Assembly: GCA_017134815.1 (NCBI GenBank) | Contig: CP071032.1 | Span: 2,414,001 to 2,478,000 of the forward strand | DNA from: Lentisphaerota bacterium | GTDB taxonomy: Bacteria > Verrucomicrobiota > Lentisphaeria > Victivallales > Victivallaceae | Length of the DNA stretch: 64,000 nt | Direction: 5' to 3' | Shown: positions 8,986 to 17,890 of the stretch, one piece after another | Position numbering within the stretch: position 1 is the first letter of the stretch | Layout of the letters: every line of letters starts with the position of its first letter | Translations under genes and position numbers: made by a program | The notes under the pieces: model-generated | The model's database searches: none | What the model was told of the DNA's origin: nothing | The model's input: the letters and a program-made list of their open reading frames with translations, nothing else

Positions 8986-9801
8986 TTATATTCTGCTTAT
9001 AAAATCCTTGAGTGCGTCAAGGTATCTCTGTCTGCAGAAAAAATAACAGTCATCGTGGTCACCGGAAAGTTCAATCAGTTCAGTTCCTGGAGGCGCGGTT
9101 TCTAAAAGTTTTGATGAATTACGGAATTTTACAACCGTATCATCGCGACTGGCAATCAGCAGTACAGGACAGTTTACTGAACTGAGTATTTTCCTTGTAT
9201 CAAAAGAATACCGCAGCAGGAACCCGGGCAGAATAATTTTGAGCCGATCATGTGCCGCCATGCCGAAATTATATATCGATGATTCAAGAATCAGGCCGCC
9301 TGTGGAATAATGCCGTGCCAGCAGTGCAGCCGGCGCACCGCCAAGCGAGCGCCCGGCAACAATAATATTATGCGGCAGGATGCCTTCTGTTTTCACCAGA
9401 TAATCGAAAGCCGCATCCGCTCCCTCGTAAAAAGCCTCTTCAGACGGTTTACCGGTACTTTCCCCATATCCGGCGTAATCAAAAACACAAAAATTAAGTC
9501 CAAGTGAAACATATGCGGCAGCTGAATCGACACGATGGCTGAGATTGCCGCCGCTGCCGTGGCAGAAAAGAATAGTTTTATCATTATCAGGAGCTTTCAC
9601 AAACCATCCGGAAATGGTGTTGCCTGAAGCGTCTTTGAATGTTATATTATCATAAGCAAGGTTGAGGACGGCAGGAGTCTCCTGAATTTCGCTGCGGGGC
9701 TGGAAAGTTACCATGTACTGTAATTTTCGCAGCAGCAAAGTCAGAAAAATCAGCAAAATTACCGCAGTCAAAAGAATGAGAGTGTAGTATGCCATTATCA
9801 A
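8986..9801 (-). CDS. Membrane-anchored alpha/beta hydrolase (ABHD13/BEM46-like)
   Basis: A 271-residue serine hydrolase with one N-terminal transmembrane segment (residues 4-24) and a catalytic domain facing away from the anchor. The oxyanion region FCHGSGGN (79-86), nucleophile elbow GRSLGG (Ser152), the acid in SRDDTVV and the His in GDHDDCYF form a complete triad. This arrangement resembles the BEM46/ABHD13 group, which act as esterases or lipases of unknown substrate. An internal ATG two codons downstream could be the real start. It runs in the same direction as HPr, 21 bases downstream of it. Confidence 0.88.
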   Translation of the reverse strand: MIMAYYTLILLTAVILLIFLTLLLRKLQYMVTFQPRSEIQETPAVLNLAYDNITFKDASGNTISGWFVKAPDNDKTILFCHGSGGNLSHRVDSAAAYVSLGLNFCVFDYAGYGESTGKPSEEAFYEGADAAFDYLVKTEGILPHNIIVAGRSLGGAPAALLARHYSTGGLILESSIYNFGMAAHDRLKIILPGFLLRYSFDTRKILSSVNCPVLLIASRDDTVVKFRNSSKLLETAPPGTELIELSGDHDDCYFFCRQRYLDALKDFISRI

Positions 9802-9822
9802 GCACGACCATGTTGTGACTGA

Positions 9823-10107
9823 TCAGCTGCGCGGCGGAAAATCGAATTCGTATTCGAACATGCCGGCAATCTTTTCAGCAGCTTCTTTTTCGTCTTCACC
9901 TTCAACTCGTAAGACAGCCTCATCATTATGATGAAGACCCAGTGAAATGAGATTCAGGATACTGTTCAGTTCTGTTGCATCACCATTACGGTTGATGATA
10001 GTAAAGTCGGTATCCGGATATTCATCGTTGATTGTGTTGAGAATTACACTGGCCGGACGGCAGTGAATGCCGGCTTTGTTATGAATTTTAACATTTTTTT
10101 CAATCAT
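9823..10107 (-). CDS. HPr family phosphocarrier protein
   Basis: A 94-residue HPr. His15 in NKAGIHCRPAS is the residue phosphorylated by enzyme I; Ser49 in ELNSILNLISLGL corresponds to the regulatory serine (Ser46) phosphorylated by HPr kinase where that enzyme exists. No enzyme I or HPr kinase gene is in the window. The only EIIA seen is the CBS fusion at 2.4-3.3 kb, so HPr probably serves a regulatory phosphotransfer chain here rather than sugar import. It is upstream of the alpha/beta hydrolase on the same strand. Confidence 0.93.
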   Translation of the reverse strand: MIEKNVKIHNKAGIHCRPASVILNTINDEYPDTDFTIINRNGDATELNSILNLISLGLHHNDEAVLRVEGEDEKEAAEKIAGMFEYEFDFPPRS

Positions 10108-10180
10108 AATCGGTATAAAACTTCCATTTTGGAATATAAAGTATATTAAATAAAAAATTTTTCAACGAAGACGGGTAGGA

Positions 10181-12223
10181 ATGAATAGAAAAACACGCTT
10201 TACAGTTCTGGTCGCTATAATTCTGGTCCTTGCTTTAGTGCAGAGACTACTATATTTATGGTTGTATTCGGCCTCTCCGCTTTTTTCTCTTCCGATTGGA
10301 CCGGATATTTCTGAATACAACGACTGGGCACGTGAAATCATAGCCTGGGGGACACCGTTCAGTAAGAATCATATTCATGCTCCGTTCTATCCGGTTATAC
10401 TGGCGCTCCTGTATAAGATTTTCAGTTATAAATATTTCTTTGTTCGTCTGCTTCAGCTGTTGCTGGGGATGGGCGGTATTGGTTTTCTGGCCTGTGTGGT
10501 CAGAAGAAATGTCTGCGTCGGGAGGCCGCTTATTGCATGGCTGTTTTTCATTGTGGCCATGCTTTATCCGACATTGATTTTTTATGAGGCAGAGCTTATA
10601 TCCGAGTCGCTCCTGGTACCGCTGCTTTGTGTGTCCCTGGGGATGTTGTACTGGGGTGAAAAGCGTATATATGATGACGATTATGCGGCAGGGATAACCA
10701 TCGTTGCTCTGGGCGGACTTTTTGCTGGTCTGGCGGTGATTACTCATCCTATGGCACTGGCATTTGCTGTCGGCGAATTACTGCTGCTGGCAATCACCGG
10801 GCTTGTCAGGCTGCGTAAACAGGCATTCTGGAAAAAGGCTCTGATTCCAGTTCTGTTTTTTATTGCTGTCATGCTGCCGGTATCTCCGGTATGCTATGAA
10901 AATACCAGAATAGCCGGAACTTTTGTTCTGATTCAGAAAAACAGCGGATTCAATCTGTATCTTGGCAACAACCAGAATGCAACCGGGCTATGTTCTGTTC
11001 GGCCCGGCCCTACCTGGAATCTCATTCATAACTGGGCGGCAGAATCGGCGATCAAGGCCGGAGTCAGCAAAGACCGTTTTCTGATTGGAGAAACTATAGA
11101 TTTTATAAAAAAACATCCGGTACAGTGGCTCAAGTTGCTGGGCAGTAAATGCTTGTATGTCTGGAATTTTCGGGAACTGGCTGCCGGTGCTGAATTGCAG
11201 CCTCTCATATACTATACTGGATTTATGCGCTTGTTCAGGTATTCTTTTGTATTACTGGGAATAATGGCTTTTTCTGGTATGGTGCTGATGTTTTTTTCAA
11301 GGCAAACGCTGTGGCGTTACCGACATTTTCTGGTTCTTGCCCTGACTTTCTGGATAATGCAGATTTTAACCGTGGTGAGTGGTCGTTATCGACTGGGCAT
11401 GTATCCCGCACTGTTCATTTTTGCAGCTTTTTCCATTGATTATTTGCTGCGTTACTGTGCTGATTCAACCTGTCTGGTGCGATTCAGCGGCAGTGTTTGT
11501 CTCGGAGCGCTTGTTGTGGTGCTGCCCCGTCCTCCATTCAATGCTGCCGGTGAACAGTCAGAAGCGGATTCTATTCTGGGGGAAGCGTATTATAAAACCG
11601 GCAATTACTTTGAGGCTGAACGATTTTTAAAACAAGCCCTGCTGAACTCGCCGGATCCGGCCCGTAACTTGAATTTGCTGGGTATGATACAACTGCCTTA
11701 TAAAAAGCATTCAGCTTTGCGCTATTTCAGAATGGCGGTAAAAGCGGCTCCTTATGAGCCGGAAGGCTATATGAATCTGGCTATTGAACTGGATAAGCAG
11801 GGAGAACACAAGGCAGCGAGAAAGTATTTCAAGAAAGCTTTGATTCTTGGCGCTGGCAAACCGGATGTGCTTTATAACTACGGTTATTATCAGGAGGGAA
11901 TGGGAGATCTGGTTCAGGCGGCGGCGTATTATTCAAGATGCCTTGCTGTAGCGCCTTATGACAGCCGTGCCCTGAATGCTATGGGAGTATTGATGATCAG
12001 GGTCAGAAAATTTGAAGATGCGGTGAAGTATCTGAACAGTGCGGTTCTGGTAAGCCCGGATAAACCGGGAGTAAGGCTTAATCTGGTTGTGGCGCTGCTG
12101 AAATTAAACCGTAAATATGATGCCTGGAAGCACCTCAATGTTATCCTCAGAGAACACCCGGAAAATAAAAACGCGCTGCTTCTGAAAAAAATGATCCGTG
12201 AAGAAGAAACTCAGCTTGACTGA
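10181..12223 (+). CDS. GT39/ArnT-like membrane glycosyltransferase with C-terminal TPRs
   Basis: A 680-residue protein. Residues 1-450 hold about ten transmembrane helices and the GT-C signature region after the first helix (PIGPDISEYNDWAREI), typical of the PMT/ArnT family that transfers sugars from polyprenyl-phosphate donors on the outer face of the inner membrane. Residues about 455-670 are five to six TPR units (for example YKTGNYFEAERFLKQALL, YNYGYYQEGMGDLVQAAAYY), facing the periplasm by prediction. The ribosome site GGGTAGGA directly abuts the ATG. Its last 13 bases overlap recN on the other strand. Acceptor and sugar are unknown. Confidence 0.85.
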   Translation: MNRKTRFTVLVAIILVLALVQRLLYLWLYSASPLFSLPIGPDISEYNDWAREIIAWGTPFSKNHIHAPFYPVILALLYKIFSYKYFFVRLLQLLLGMGGIGFLACVVRRNVCVGRPLIAWLFFIVAMLYPTLIFYEAELISESLLVPLLCVSLGMLYWGEKRIYDDDYAAGITIVALGGLFAGLAVITHPMALAFAVGELLLLAITGLVRLRKQAFWKKALIPVLFFIAVMLPVSPVCYENTRIAGTFVLIQKNSGFNLYLGNNQNATGLCSVRPGPTWNLIHNWAAESAIKAGVSKDRFLIGETIDFIKKHPVQWLKLLGSKCLYVWNFRELAAGAELQPLIYYTGFMRLFRYSFVLLGIMAFSGMVLMFFSRQTLWRYRHFLVLALTFWIMQILTVVSGRYRLGMYPALFIFAAFSIDYLLRYCADSTCLVRFSGSVCLGALVVVLPRPPFNAAGEQSEADSILGEAYYKTGNYFEAERFLKQALLNSPDPARNLNLLGMIQLPYKKHSALRYFRMAVKAAPYEPEGYMNLAIELDKQGEHKAARKYFKKALILGAGKPDVLYNYGYYQEGMGDLVQAAAYYSRCLAVAPYDSRALNAMGVLMIRVRKFEDAVKYLNSAVLVSPDKPGVRLNLVVALLKLNRKYDAWKHLNVILREHPENKNALLLKKMIREEETQLD

Positions 12224-13875
12224 GTTTCAATTAGTTCGACAGCATGGTTTTCAGCGGCTTTGCCGCCGCCCAGCATTCTGGATATTTCAGTTATTCTTTT
12301 CTGGTTGTTCAATAGTTTTATTGAAGATATAGTTCGGCCGGAGTCGACTTTTTTAGAAACTGTATAATGCTGTTGACCGCAGGCTGCCACCTGAGCCAGA
12401 TGCGAAATACACAGCACCTGACGTCCGGCAGCCAGACCTCGCAGCTCACGCCCGACCTGTTTGGCGGTTTCCCCGCCGATGTTGACGTCAATTTCGTCAA
12501 AAATCAAGACCGGAATTGCGTCGGCATTGGCCAGGACGGTTTTCAAGGCCAGCATTACTCGGGAAATTTCTCCGCTGCTGGCGATATTGCGCAGTGGCTG
12601 CATCTGTTCTCCAGGATTAGCGCAAAACATGATTTCCACACGGTCCATGCCGCGTTCTCCTGGTTCAATTTCAGTGAAATCAATTTCCAGCTTGGATTGC
12701 AGAAACCCAAGCAGGCGGAGTTTTTCCATTGCCAGCTGCGAAAAATTTTTCGCAGCTTCATGCCGTTTGATACTTAATTCCTTCGCCTGTTTTTCAAGTT
12801 TTTTCAACAGTTGCTGTTCTTCTGAAGCAAATTTTTCTCTAAGCTCGGCGGCATCATGGTGAATCAGCAGCCGCTGGCTTGCTCTTTCGAGTTCATCTAG
12901 AACGTTTTCCATTGAGGGGCCGTAACGGCGTTTAAGCGTCTGCAGTTCACTCAAGCGGCTTTCAAGTTCTATAAAAGCCTCTTCATCAAGTTCAACTGAC
13001 GATGTGTAATTTTCAATATCAAAAGCCAGTTCCCGCATATTTTCCACTAAATGGTCACAGGCTTCAAGCATAGCGGCAGTATTGGCTGGGTCTATGCCGT
13101 TTAATTCCTGCAGGTCGCGGTAAACTCCGCCGAGCTGGTCAATCAAGGAATTCTCGGATTGACTTAACTGCATTACCGAACTTGAGGCAAGCTGTAGAAC
13201 GGTTTTTGAATTTGCCGCCACGGCGTGCTTTGCGGTAAGAGCTTCCTCTTCACCAGGCTGCGGGGCTACTTTTTCAATCTCATCTACAATCATCTGCAGG
13301 TGCTCAGCTTCAACCGATGACGGCATATCAGAAAAGACTTCGTCACGTTTGCGACGCAACTCTGTCAGCAGACGGCAGGTTTCAGAGCAGGCTTTCAGTT
13401 CATTGTTCAGGCCGGCATAACGGTCCAGAAGTTCCAGCTGCCGGGTGCGGCTGAGCAAGCTTTGATGCTCATTGGCAGCATGGACATCTATCAGGTAGTC
13501 ACCGATATTTTTAAGGGTCTGCAGCGTGACCGGGGTGTCGTTTATAAAGTTGCGGTTCTGGCTTCTGGTGATAACCCGGCGCAGCTGGATTTCAGGAAAA
13601 TCTCTCTCCAGTGGAATATCAGCGTGTTGCAGTACCGGTTCAATAATATCGATTGTGCCGGGGGACAACGCAATGCCTGCAGCCAGTTCACAGCGTGAGG
13701 CTCCATTACGGATTACGCCTTTGTCGGCCCGGGATCCAAGCAGCAATGATATGGTATTGAGCAGTATTGACTTACCCGCTCCGGTTTCCCCGGTGATGAC
13801 ATTAAAGCCGTCGGCAAATTCAACATCCGCCTTTTCGATCAATGCCAGATTTTTAATTTTTAGCCAGTTCAGCAT
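12211..13875 (-). CDS. recN: DNA repair protein RecN
   Basis: A 554-residue SMC-like ATPase matching RecN length. Walker A GETGAGKS is at residues 29-36, a long coiled-coil centre follows, and the C-terminal half has the signature SSGEISRVMLALKTVLA, Walker B VLIFDEIDVNIGG and the H-loop region LCISHLAQVAA. RecN acts early in double-strand break repair, binding and holding DNA ends for RecA. It is convergent with the glycosyltransferase, overlapping by 13 bases, and appears monocistronic. Confidence 0.97.
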   Translation of the reverse strand: MLNWLKIKNLALIEKADVEFADGFNVITGETGAGKSILLNTISLLLGSRADKGVIRNGASRCELAAGIALSPGTIDIIEPVLQHADIPLERDFPEIQLRRVITRSQNRNFINDTPVTLQTLKNIGDYLIDVHAANEHQSLLSRTRQLELLDRYAGLNNELKACSETCRLLTELRRKRDEVFSDMPSSVEAEHLQMIVDEIEKVAPQPGEEEALTAKHAVAANSKTVLQLASSSVMQLSQSENSLIDQLGGVYRDLQELNGIDPANTAAMLEACDHLVENMRELAFDIENYTSSVELDEEAFIELESRLSELQTLKRRYGPSMENVLDELERASQRLLIHHDAAELREKFASEEQQLLKKLEKQAKELSIKRHEAAKNFSQLAMEKLRLLGFLQSKLEIDFTEIEPGERGMDRVEIMFCANPGEQMQPLRNIASSGEISRVMLALKTVLANADAIPVLIFDEIDVNIGGETAKQVGRELRGLAAGRQVLCISHLAQVAACGQQHYTVSKKVDSGRTISSIKLLNNQKRITEISRMLGGGKAAENHAVELIETQSS

Positions 13876-13940
13876 AGTTTACCGCCTCAGAAACAAAACC
13901 GATGAAAATATTTAAATTTCGGATTTAATAATTAGTTGTT

Positions 13941-13957
13941 TTGATATATAATATCAA
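13941..13957 (+). promoter_or_regulatory. Dyad overlapping a -10 box upstream of the kinase
   Basis: TTGATAT and ATATCAA form a perfect inverted repeat around ATA, and the centre contains TATAAT (13947-13952). It lies ~95 bases before the kinase start and between divergent recN and kinase genes. It could be an operator over a promoter; no clear -35 was seen. Confidence 0.3.
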
Positions 13958-14052
13958 GTGGTGTTATTGATAATGCAAGAATATTCTTTCGGTAAAAGAT
14001 GAAAAGCTTATAGCCGGCTTACATTTTGACTGGATTTTACAGGGGTTGGATT

Positions 14053-15471
14053 GTGGAATATGAAATTCTTTTTGGCTGTCCTGAATGCGAATGCGAACTG
14101 ACTTCCGTTTCTGCCTTGTGCGGCAGAGAAATTGAATGTATTAATTGTGGTAAACTGGTTAAAGTCCCTATACCCGGGCTATATGAAAATTTTGAAATCG
14201 GCGATTTTGTTCTGGTGGAAAAAATCGGTGTCGGAGGTATGGGGGAAGTCTGGCTGGCAAATCAGCTCTCCATGAACCGGCAGGTAGCCTTGAAAGTGCT
14301 GTCTCCGCATTTGGTTGAAAATCAACATTTTGTAGAACGTTTTCTGGGGGAGGCCGTGATGGCTGGACGGCTTGAGCACAAAAATATTATTACCGCGTTT
14401 ACTGCCGGATCTATTGGGGATTATTATTTTCTGGCAACATCTTTTGTCGATGGTATTGAACTGGCTGACAAAATCAAAATAGAAGGGCCCTTACACGAAC
14501 GACAGGCCCTGAAAATATCCCGGGGTATTGCCTGTGCTTTGAAATATGCCTGGGAGGAACACCGAATGATACATCGGGATATAAAACCGGGCAATATTAT
14601 GATTGATCAGCGCGGTGAACCGAAACTCATGGATATGGGAATTTCAAAAATTGCCGATGACGATTCGCTTGATACGCGTGACGGCCTGGTGGTCGGCACG
14701 CCGGATTATATAAGTCCTGAACAGGCCAAGGCCTTGAGTGATCTTGACTTCAGAACTGATATCTACTCGCTGGGAGCCTCTTTATACCATATTCTTACCG
14801 GTCAGGCTGCTTACCATGGTGAAAGTATTCGCGATACCCTGCGTCTGCAGGTTTGCGCTCCGCCGCCTGACCCAAGAGATGTCAACCACAAGGTATCACC
14901 AGGTTGTGCCGAGCTGGTTATGATTATGATGGCGAAAGACCGCGAGGAGCGTCACTCCAGATGGGATTATGTGATTGATGATATTGATGCGGTCATGGGA
15001 GGAAGGGCTCCGATGGGAAATGTTTCCTCAAAACTTCGCCAGTCAGGACACCATTCGGGATCAACTGGAGTTGCTGCCGATGCTCCTATTCAGTTGAGTA
15101 TTGAAAAAAAAATGATGACCAAAAAAACAGCAGCCCAGAAAAATACCCATGAAATGTTTGACAGCGATATAACCATGCCTTTTATGGATGAAGCGACTAT
15201 AGAAATCAGGCCCGATGCTATACATCCTGCGGACTCAGCAAAAATACGGCGGGATACTCAAAAAGGGAAGCCCAGGCCCAAGTCCGGAATAATGGAAAAC
15301 ATCGCCGTTCCGGATGCCGATAACAGTAAGCGGAAAATTATGCCGCCGCCCAAAATATTTGATCGTAAGCGAAAGATCAGACGGCGAATATTCACCGTCA
15401 TTTTCATTTTGCTGCTTTTAGGCGGCGGGTATGTTTATCTGGTGCTTGGAAGAAAATTGGGCTTGAGATAG
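14053..15471 (+). CDS. Zinc-ribbon, membrane-anchored Ser/Thr protein kinase
   Basis: A GTG at 14053 with AGGGG seven bases upstream starts a 472-residue protein; a TTG at 14026 would add nine residues. The order is an N-terminal zinc ribbon (CPEC...CINC, first 40 residues), then a complete Hanks-type kinase: GVGGMGEVW glycine loop, VALKVL lysine, HRDIKPGNIMID catalytic loop, DMGISKI in place of DFG, and GTPDYISPEQ. A low-complexity juxtamembrane linker follows, and one transmembrane helix lies at the extreme C-terminus with little beyond it. So the kinase is cytoplasmic and tail-anchored, with no extracellular sensor. Substrates are unknown. Confidence 0.93.
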   Translation: MEYEILFGCPECECELTSVSALCGREIECINCGKLVKVPIPGLYENFEIGDFVLVEKIGVGGMGEVWLANQLSMNRQVALKVLSPHLVENQHFVERFLGEAVMAGRLEHKNIITAFTAGSIGDYYFLATSFVDGIELADKIKIEGPLHERQALKISRGIACALKYAWEEHRMIHRDIKPGNIMIDQRGEPKLMDMGISKIADDDSLDTRDGLVVGTPDYISPEQAKALSDLDFRTDIYSLGASLYHILTGQAAYHGESIRDTLRLQVCAPPPDPRDVNHKVSPGCAELVMIMMAKDREERHSRWDYVIDDIDAVMGGRAPMGNVSSKLRQSGHHSGSTGVAADAPIQLSIEKKMMTKKTAAQKNTHEMFDSDITMPFMDEATIEIRPDAIHPADSAKIRRDTQKGKPRPKSGIMENIAVPDADNSKRKIMPPPKIFDRKRKIRRRIFTVIFILLLLGGGYVYLVLGRKLGLR

Positions 15472-15472
15472 C

Positions 15473-16078
15473 CTACAATTCACAAGCATCCAGTAATTCT
15501 GCTGCGGAGATGGGGCCCTCGCGTAATATTTCGATGCGGTCAGGGTGAGCGAGGACTACTGTAGAAGCACATCTGTCTTTAGGAATGTATCCCTCGGAAA
15601 TTATAATATTCGGATTGCCGTCAAGCATGTCAAGGGCCTCTCCGGGACTTAATGCATTGGGGTCGCCGGAACGGTTGGCGCTGGTTGATGCCAGTGGATA
15701 GCCGGTCTGTTTGAGCAGCTCAAGCATAAACGGGTGATCGGGAATTCTGAATCCAACGGTTTTATCTCCCTGTGGAACTACAACAGTTACAGGGCCGGGA
15801 CAGAATTTTTCGGCTATTTTTTCCGCATTTTCATTTAATTCGATGCCATGTTTTTTTAAGGTGTCCGTGGAGTCTACAAATAATGCCAGCGGCTTATTTT
15901 GTTCACGACCTTTAAGCTCGTAAATCCTGTCCACTGCTTTGTGGTCATCCCAGCGGCACACCAGTCCGTACACGGTTTCGGTAGGTACCAGCAGCACGTC
16001 TCCAGGGGATTCCAGAGCATTCATGCAGTCGGTGAAAATTGCGTCAGGCAAATCATTGTTCAAGTTGTGAATGATCAT
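15473..16078 (-). CDS. tsaC: Threonylcarbamoyl-AMP synthase (Sua5/YciO/YrdC family)
   Basis: A 201-residue YrdC-fold protein. The family blocks are PTETVYGLVCRWDD, LKGREQNKPLALFV, CPGPVTVVVPQ, VGFRIPDHP and ASTSANRSGDP. It condenses threonine, bicarbonate and ATP into threonylcarbamoyl-AMP for the t6A37 modification of ANN-decoding tRNAs. It has single-domain TsaC length, without the Sua5 C-terminal domain. The paralogue YciO is a possible alternative because the family is hard to split by eye. Its 3' end is 2 bases from the kinase stop, convergently. Confidence 0.9.
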   Translation of the reverse strand: MIIHNLNNDLPDAIFTDCMNALESPGDVLLVPTETVYGLVCRWDDHKAVDRIYELKGREQNKPLALFVDSTDTLKKHGIELNENAEKIAEKFCPGPVTVVVPQGDKTVGFRIPDHPFMLELLKQTGYPLASTSANRSGDPNALSPGEALDMLDGNPNIIISEGYIPKDRCASTVVLAHPDRIEILREGPISAAELLDACEL

Positions 16079-16279
16079 AGTGTGGTCCTCTATAAAGTTA
16101 AAGGTACTCCTGTTTTCAAGTATGTGGAAACATTCTTTCCGAATACTTGGACGCTGGCGATTATTATAACATCGACGCCATGAAAGTCAAACGCTGTAGA
16201 TTTTTGATTTATTGCAACAAATATTACATATTACAGAGTCCGGGCCTGCAGACTTGAGTTTAAGCAGAAAAAGAACTTC

Positions 16280-16308
16280 TTGAAAATGGTTTCGAGCTGG
16301 GATATAAT
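16280..16308 (+). promoter_or_regulatory. Sigma-70 promoter upstream of the unknown membrane protein
   Basis: TTGAAA at 16280 and TATAAT at 16303 are spaced by exactly 17 bases. The next start codon on this strand is at 16394. The rest of the 315-base gap between tsaC and that gene shows nothing else. Confidence 0.75.
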
Positions 16309-16393
16309 TATATAATACCAGTTTAAAGACCAGTTTTTTTCAAGTTTCAATGCAGGTTGGTTAAGATCGTAAAAGAGAGAGCATGGTGGATAA

Positions 16394-17890
16394 ATGATTT
16401 CAATTGAAGATAAAATACGGATACATGATCAGTTTCAGTTTGAGCTGAAGTTTACCTACCCGTTTGACCGAAATGCTCCGGTTTCAGAGTATTCTGTTGA
16501 TACTTATTTGTTTGTCCCTTATAATCTGGGAGTCAATAAGATAACTTATGGCAAACGGGAATTCTATGCTGATATCCAGAAATATATCCGGCTTAAGACT
16601 CCGGTTTTCAGACTGCATTCTATTAATTCCGGTGCCGACAGTCCGCTTGAAAAGCTGCGTAAGGCAATGCGGGAGCTGTCGGACGAGCCGGTGTCTGCCG
16701 CGAAAAACCATAATTTCAAATATCACCTGAAAATGTTTTGTGCGATATTTAAAAGCGCAATACGTGATGAAGTCTTGTTTATCCGCAACTGGGATAATGA
16801 AAAAAAACTGAAGAAAGCCACCGCTGCGCTTGTCAACGACATAAGCCTGATTGTATCAGAATTCAGGAAGCTTGAGAAACTTATAAAGGTTTCACACGTT
16901 TCGCGCAAGCAGCAGGCGCTGTACAGGTTTGCGGATGAATATGTGAGTATTTTAATTGAGCAACGGATTTATAAGCTGCTGGCTTTTATAAAGGAGTTCG
17001 GCGAGGGCAAAATCTGTGATCGGCTGGTCAAGCTGGCTGCATCTGAACTGGAGCATCGCCGCAGCTGCGGGTACCCGTCAGTTCAGGAGAAAAACAGCAG
17101 TAATGAGTCGGTGATTTATCGAGCAGGGATTCTCAAAAAAATCATGGGAAATATATTGTTTCTGCATACCAGTACGAAAAAAGAAGGCAGAATGCTTGAG
17201 CAGTTCAGCATGGGATTTGCAGCAGGGATGGCAATGGCGATGGCCACCGGCTTTATATTTCTTTCGAGGTCGACATTCGAGGAATTTTCTCTGTCGTTAT
17301 TTATAGTGCTGGTGATGATCTATATTTTTAAAGATCGTCTGAAAGAGATGAGTAAGGCTTTATTCTGCAGGATATTGCGTAAATATCTTTATGACTACAA
17401 GACTTTTCTGCAGACCAGTTTTGGCAGCAAAGTCGGTTTTTGCCGTGAAAGTTTTGAATTTGTCAGCGAGGATAATCTGCCTGATCTGGTCAGAAAAATA
17501 CGTAATAAGGATTACATTGATGAACTTGACAACGGCTATACTCCAGAAAATATCATTTACTTCAAAAAGTACCTGAGAATATCCTCTGAAAAGTGTAAGC
17601 AGCTGGTGAGTGATTTCAGGGTAGACGGGGTAAATGATATTGTGCGTTTCAATGTGGGGCATATGCTGAACAAGATGGATAATCCTTATAAAAACCTGTG
17701 TATTCCTGATGAAGAGAATGGGTTCAAGGTTATTGATGCTGAAGTTTCATATCACCTGAATTTGATCTTGAGATACGGTTTGAACGGGGATGCCGATTAT
17801 CACAAGTTCCGTATCATCCTGAACCGCGACGGAATAAAGCGTATTGAAGAAGTGCCGTTTGATTTGACCAGGACCGGCACTTTGTCCTAG
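16394..17890 (+). CDS. Unknown protein with two central transmembrane helices
   Basis: I do not recognise this 498-residue protein. Residues 1-265 are soluble and charged, with a helix-rich segment at 110-230. Two hydrophobic helices lie at about 274-313 (GFAAGMAMAMATGFIFL and LSLFIVLVMIYIF) with a short acidic link. Residues 315-498 are again soluble, ending in beta-like segments (YHLNLILRYGLNG, YHKFRIILNRDGI). This gives a hairpin-anchored cytoplasmic protein. It has a good promoter and is monocistronic. Its end overlaps the phoR-like stop by four bases on the other strand. Confidence 0.8.
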   Translation: MISIEDKIRIHDQFQFELKFTYPFDRNAPVSEYSVDTYLFVPYNLGVNKITYGKREFYADIQKYIRLKTPVFRLHSINSGADSPLEKLRKAMRELSDEPVSAAKNHNFKYHLKMFCAIFKSAIRDEVLFIRNWDNEKKLKKATAALVNDISLIVSEFRKLEKLIKVSHVSRKQQALYRFADEYVSILIEQRIYKLLAFIKEFGEGKICDRLVKLAASELEHRRSCGYPSVQEKNSSNESVIYRAGILKKIMGNILFLHTSTKKEGRMLEQFSMGFAAGMAMAMATGFIFLSRSTFEEFSLSLFIVLVMIYIFKDRLKEMSKALFCRILRKYLYDYKTFLQTSFGSKVGFCRESFEFVSEDNLPDLVRKIRNKDYIDELDNGYTPENIIYFKKYLRISSEKCKQLVSDFRVDGVNDIVRFNVGHMLNKMDNPYKNLCIPDEENGFKVIDAEVSYHLNLILRYGLNGDADYHKFRIILNRDGIKRIEEVPFDLTRTGTLS

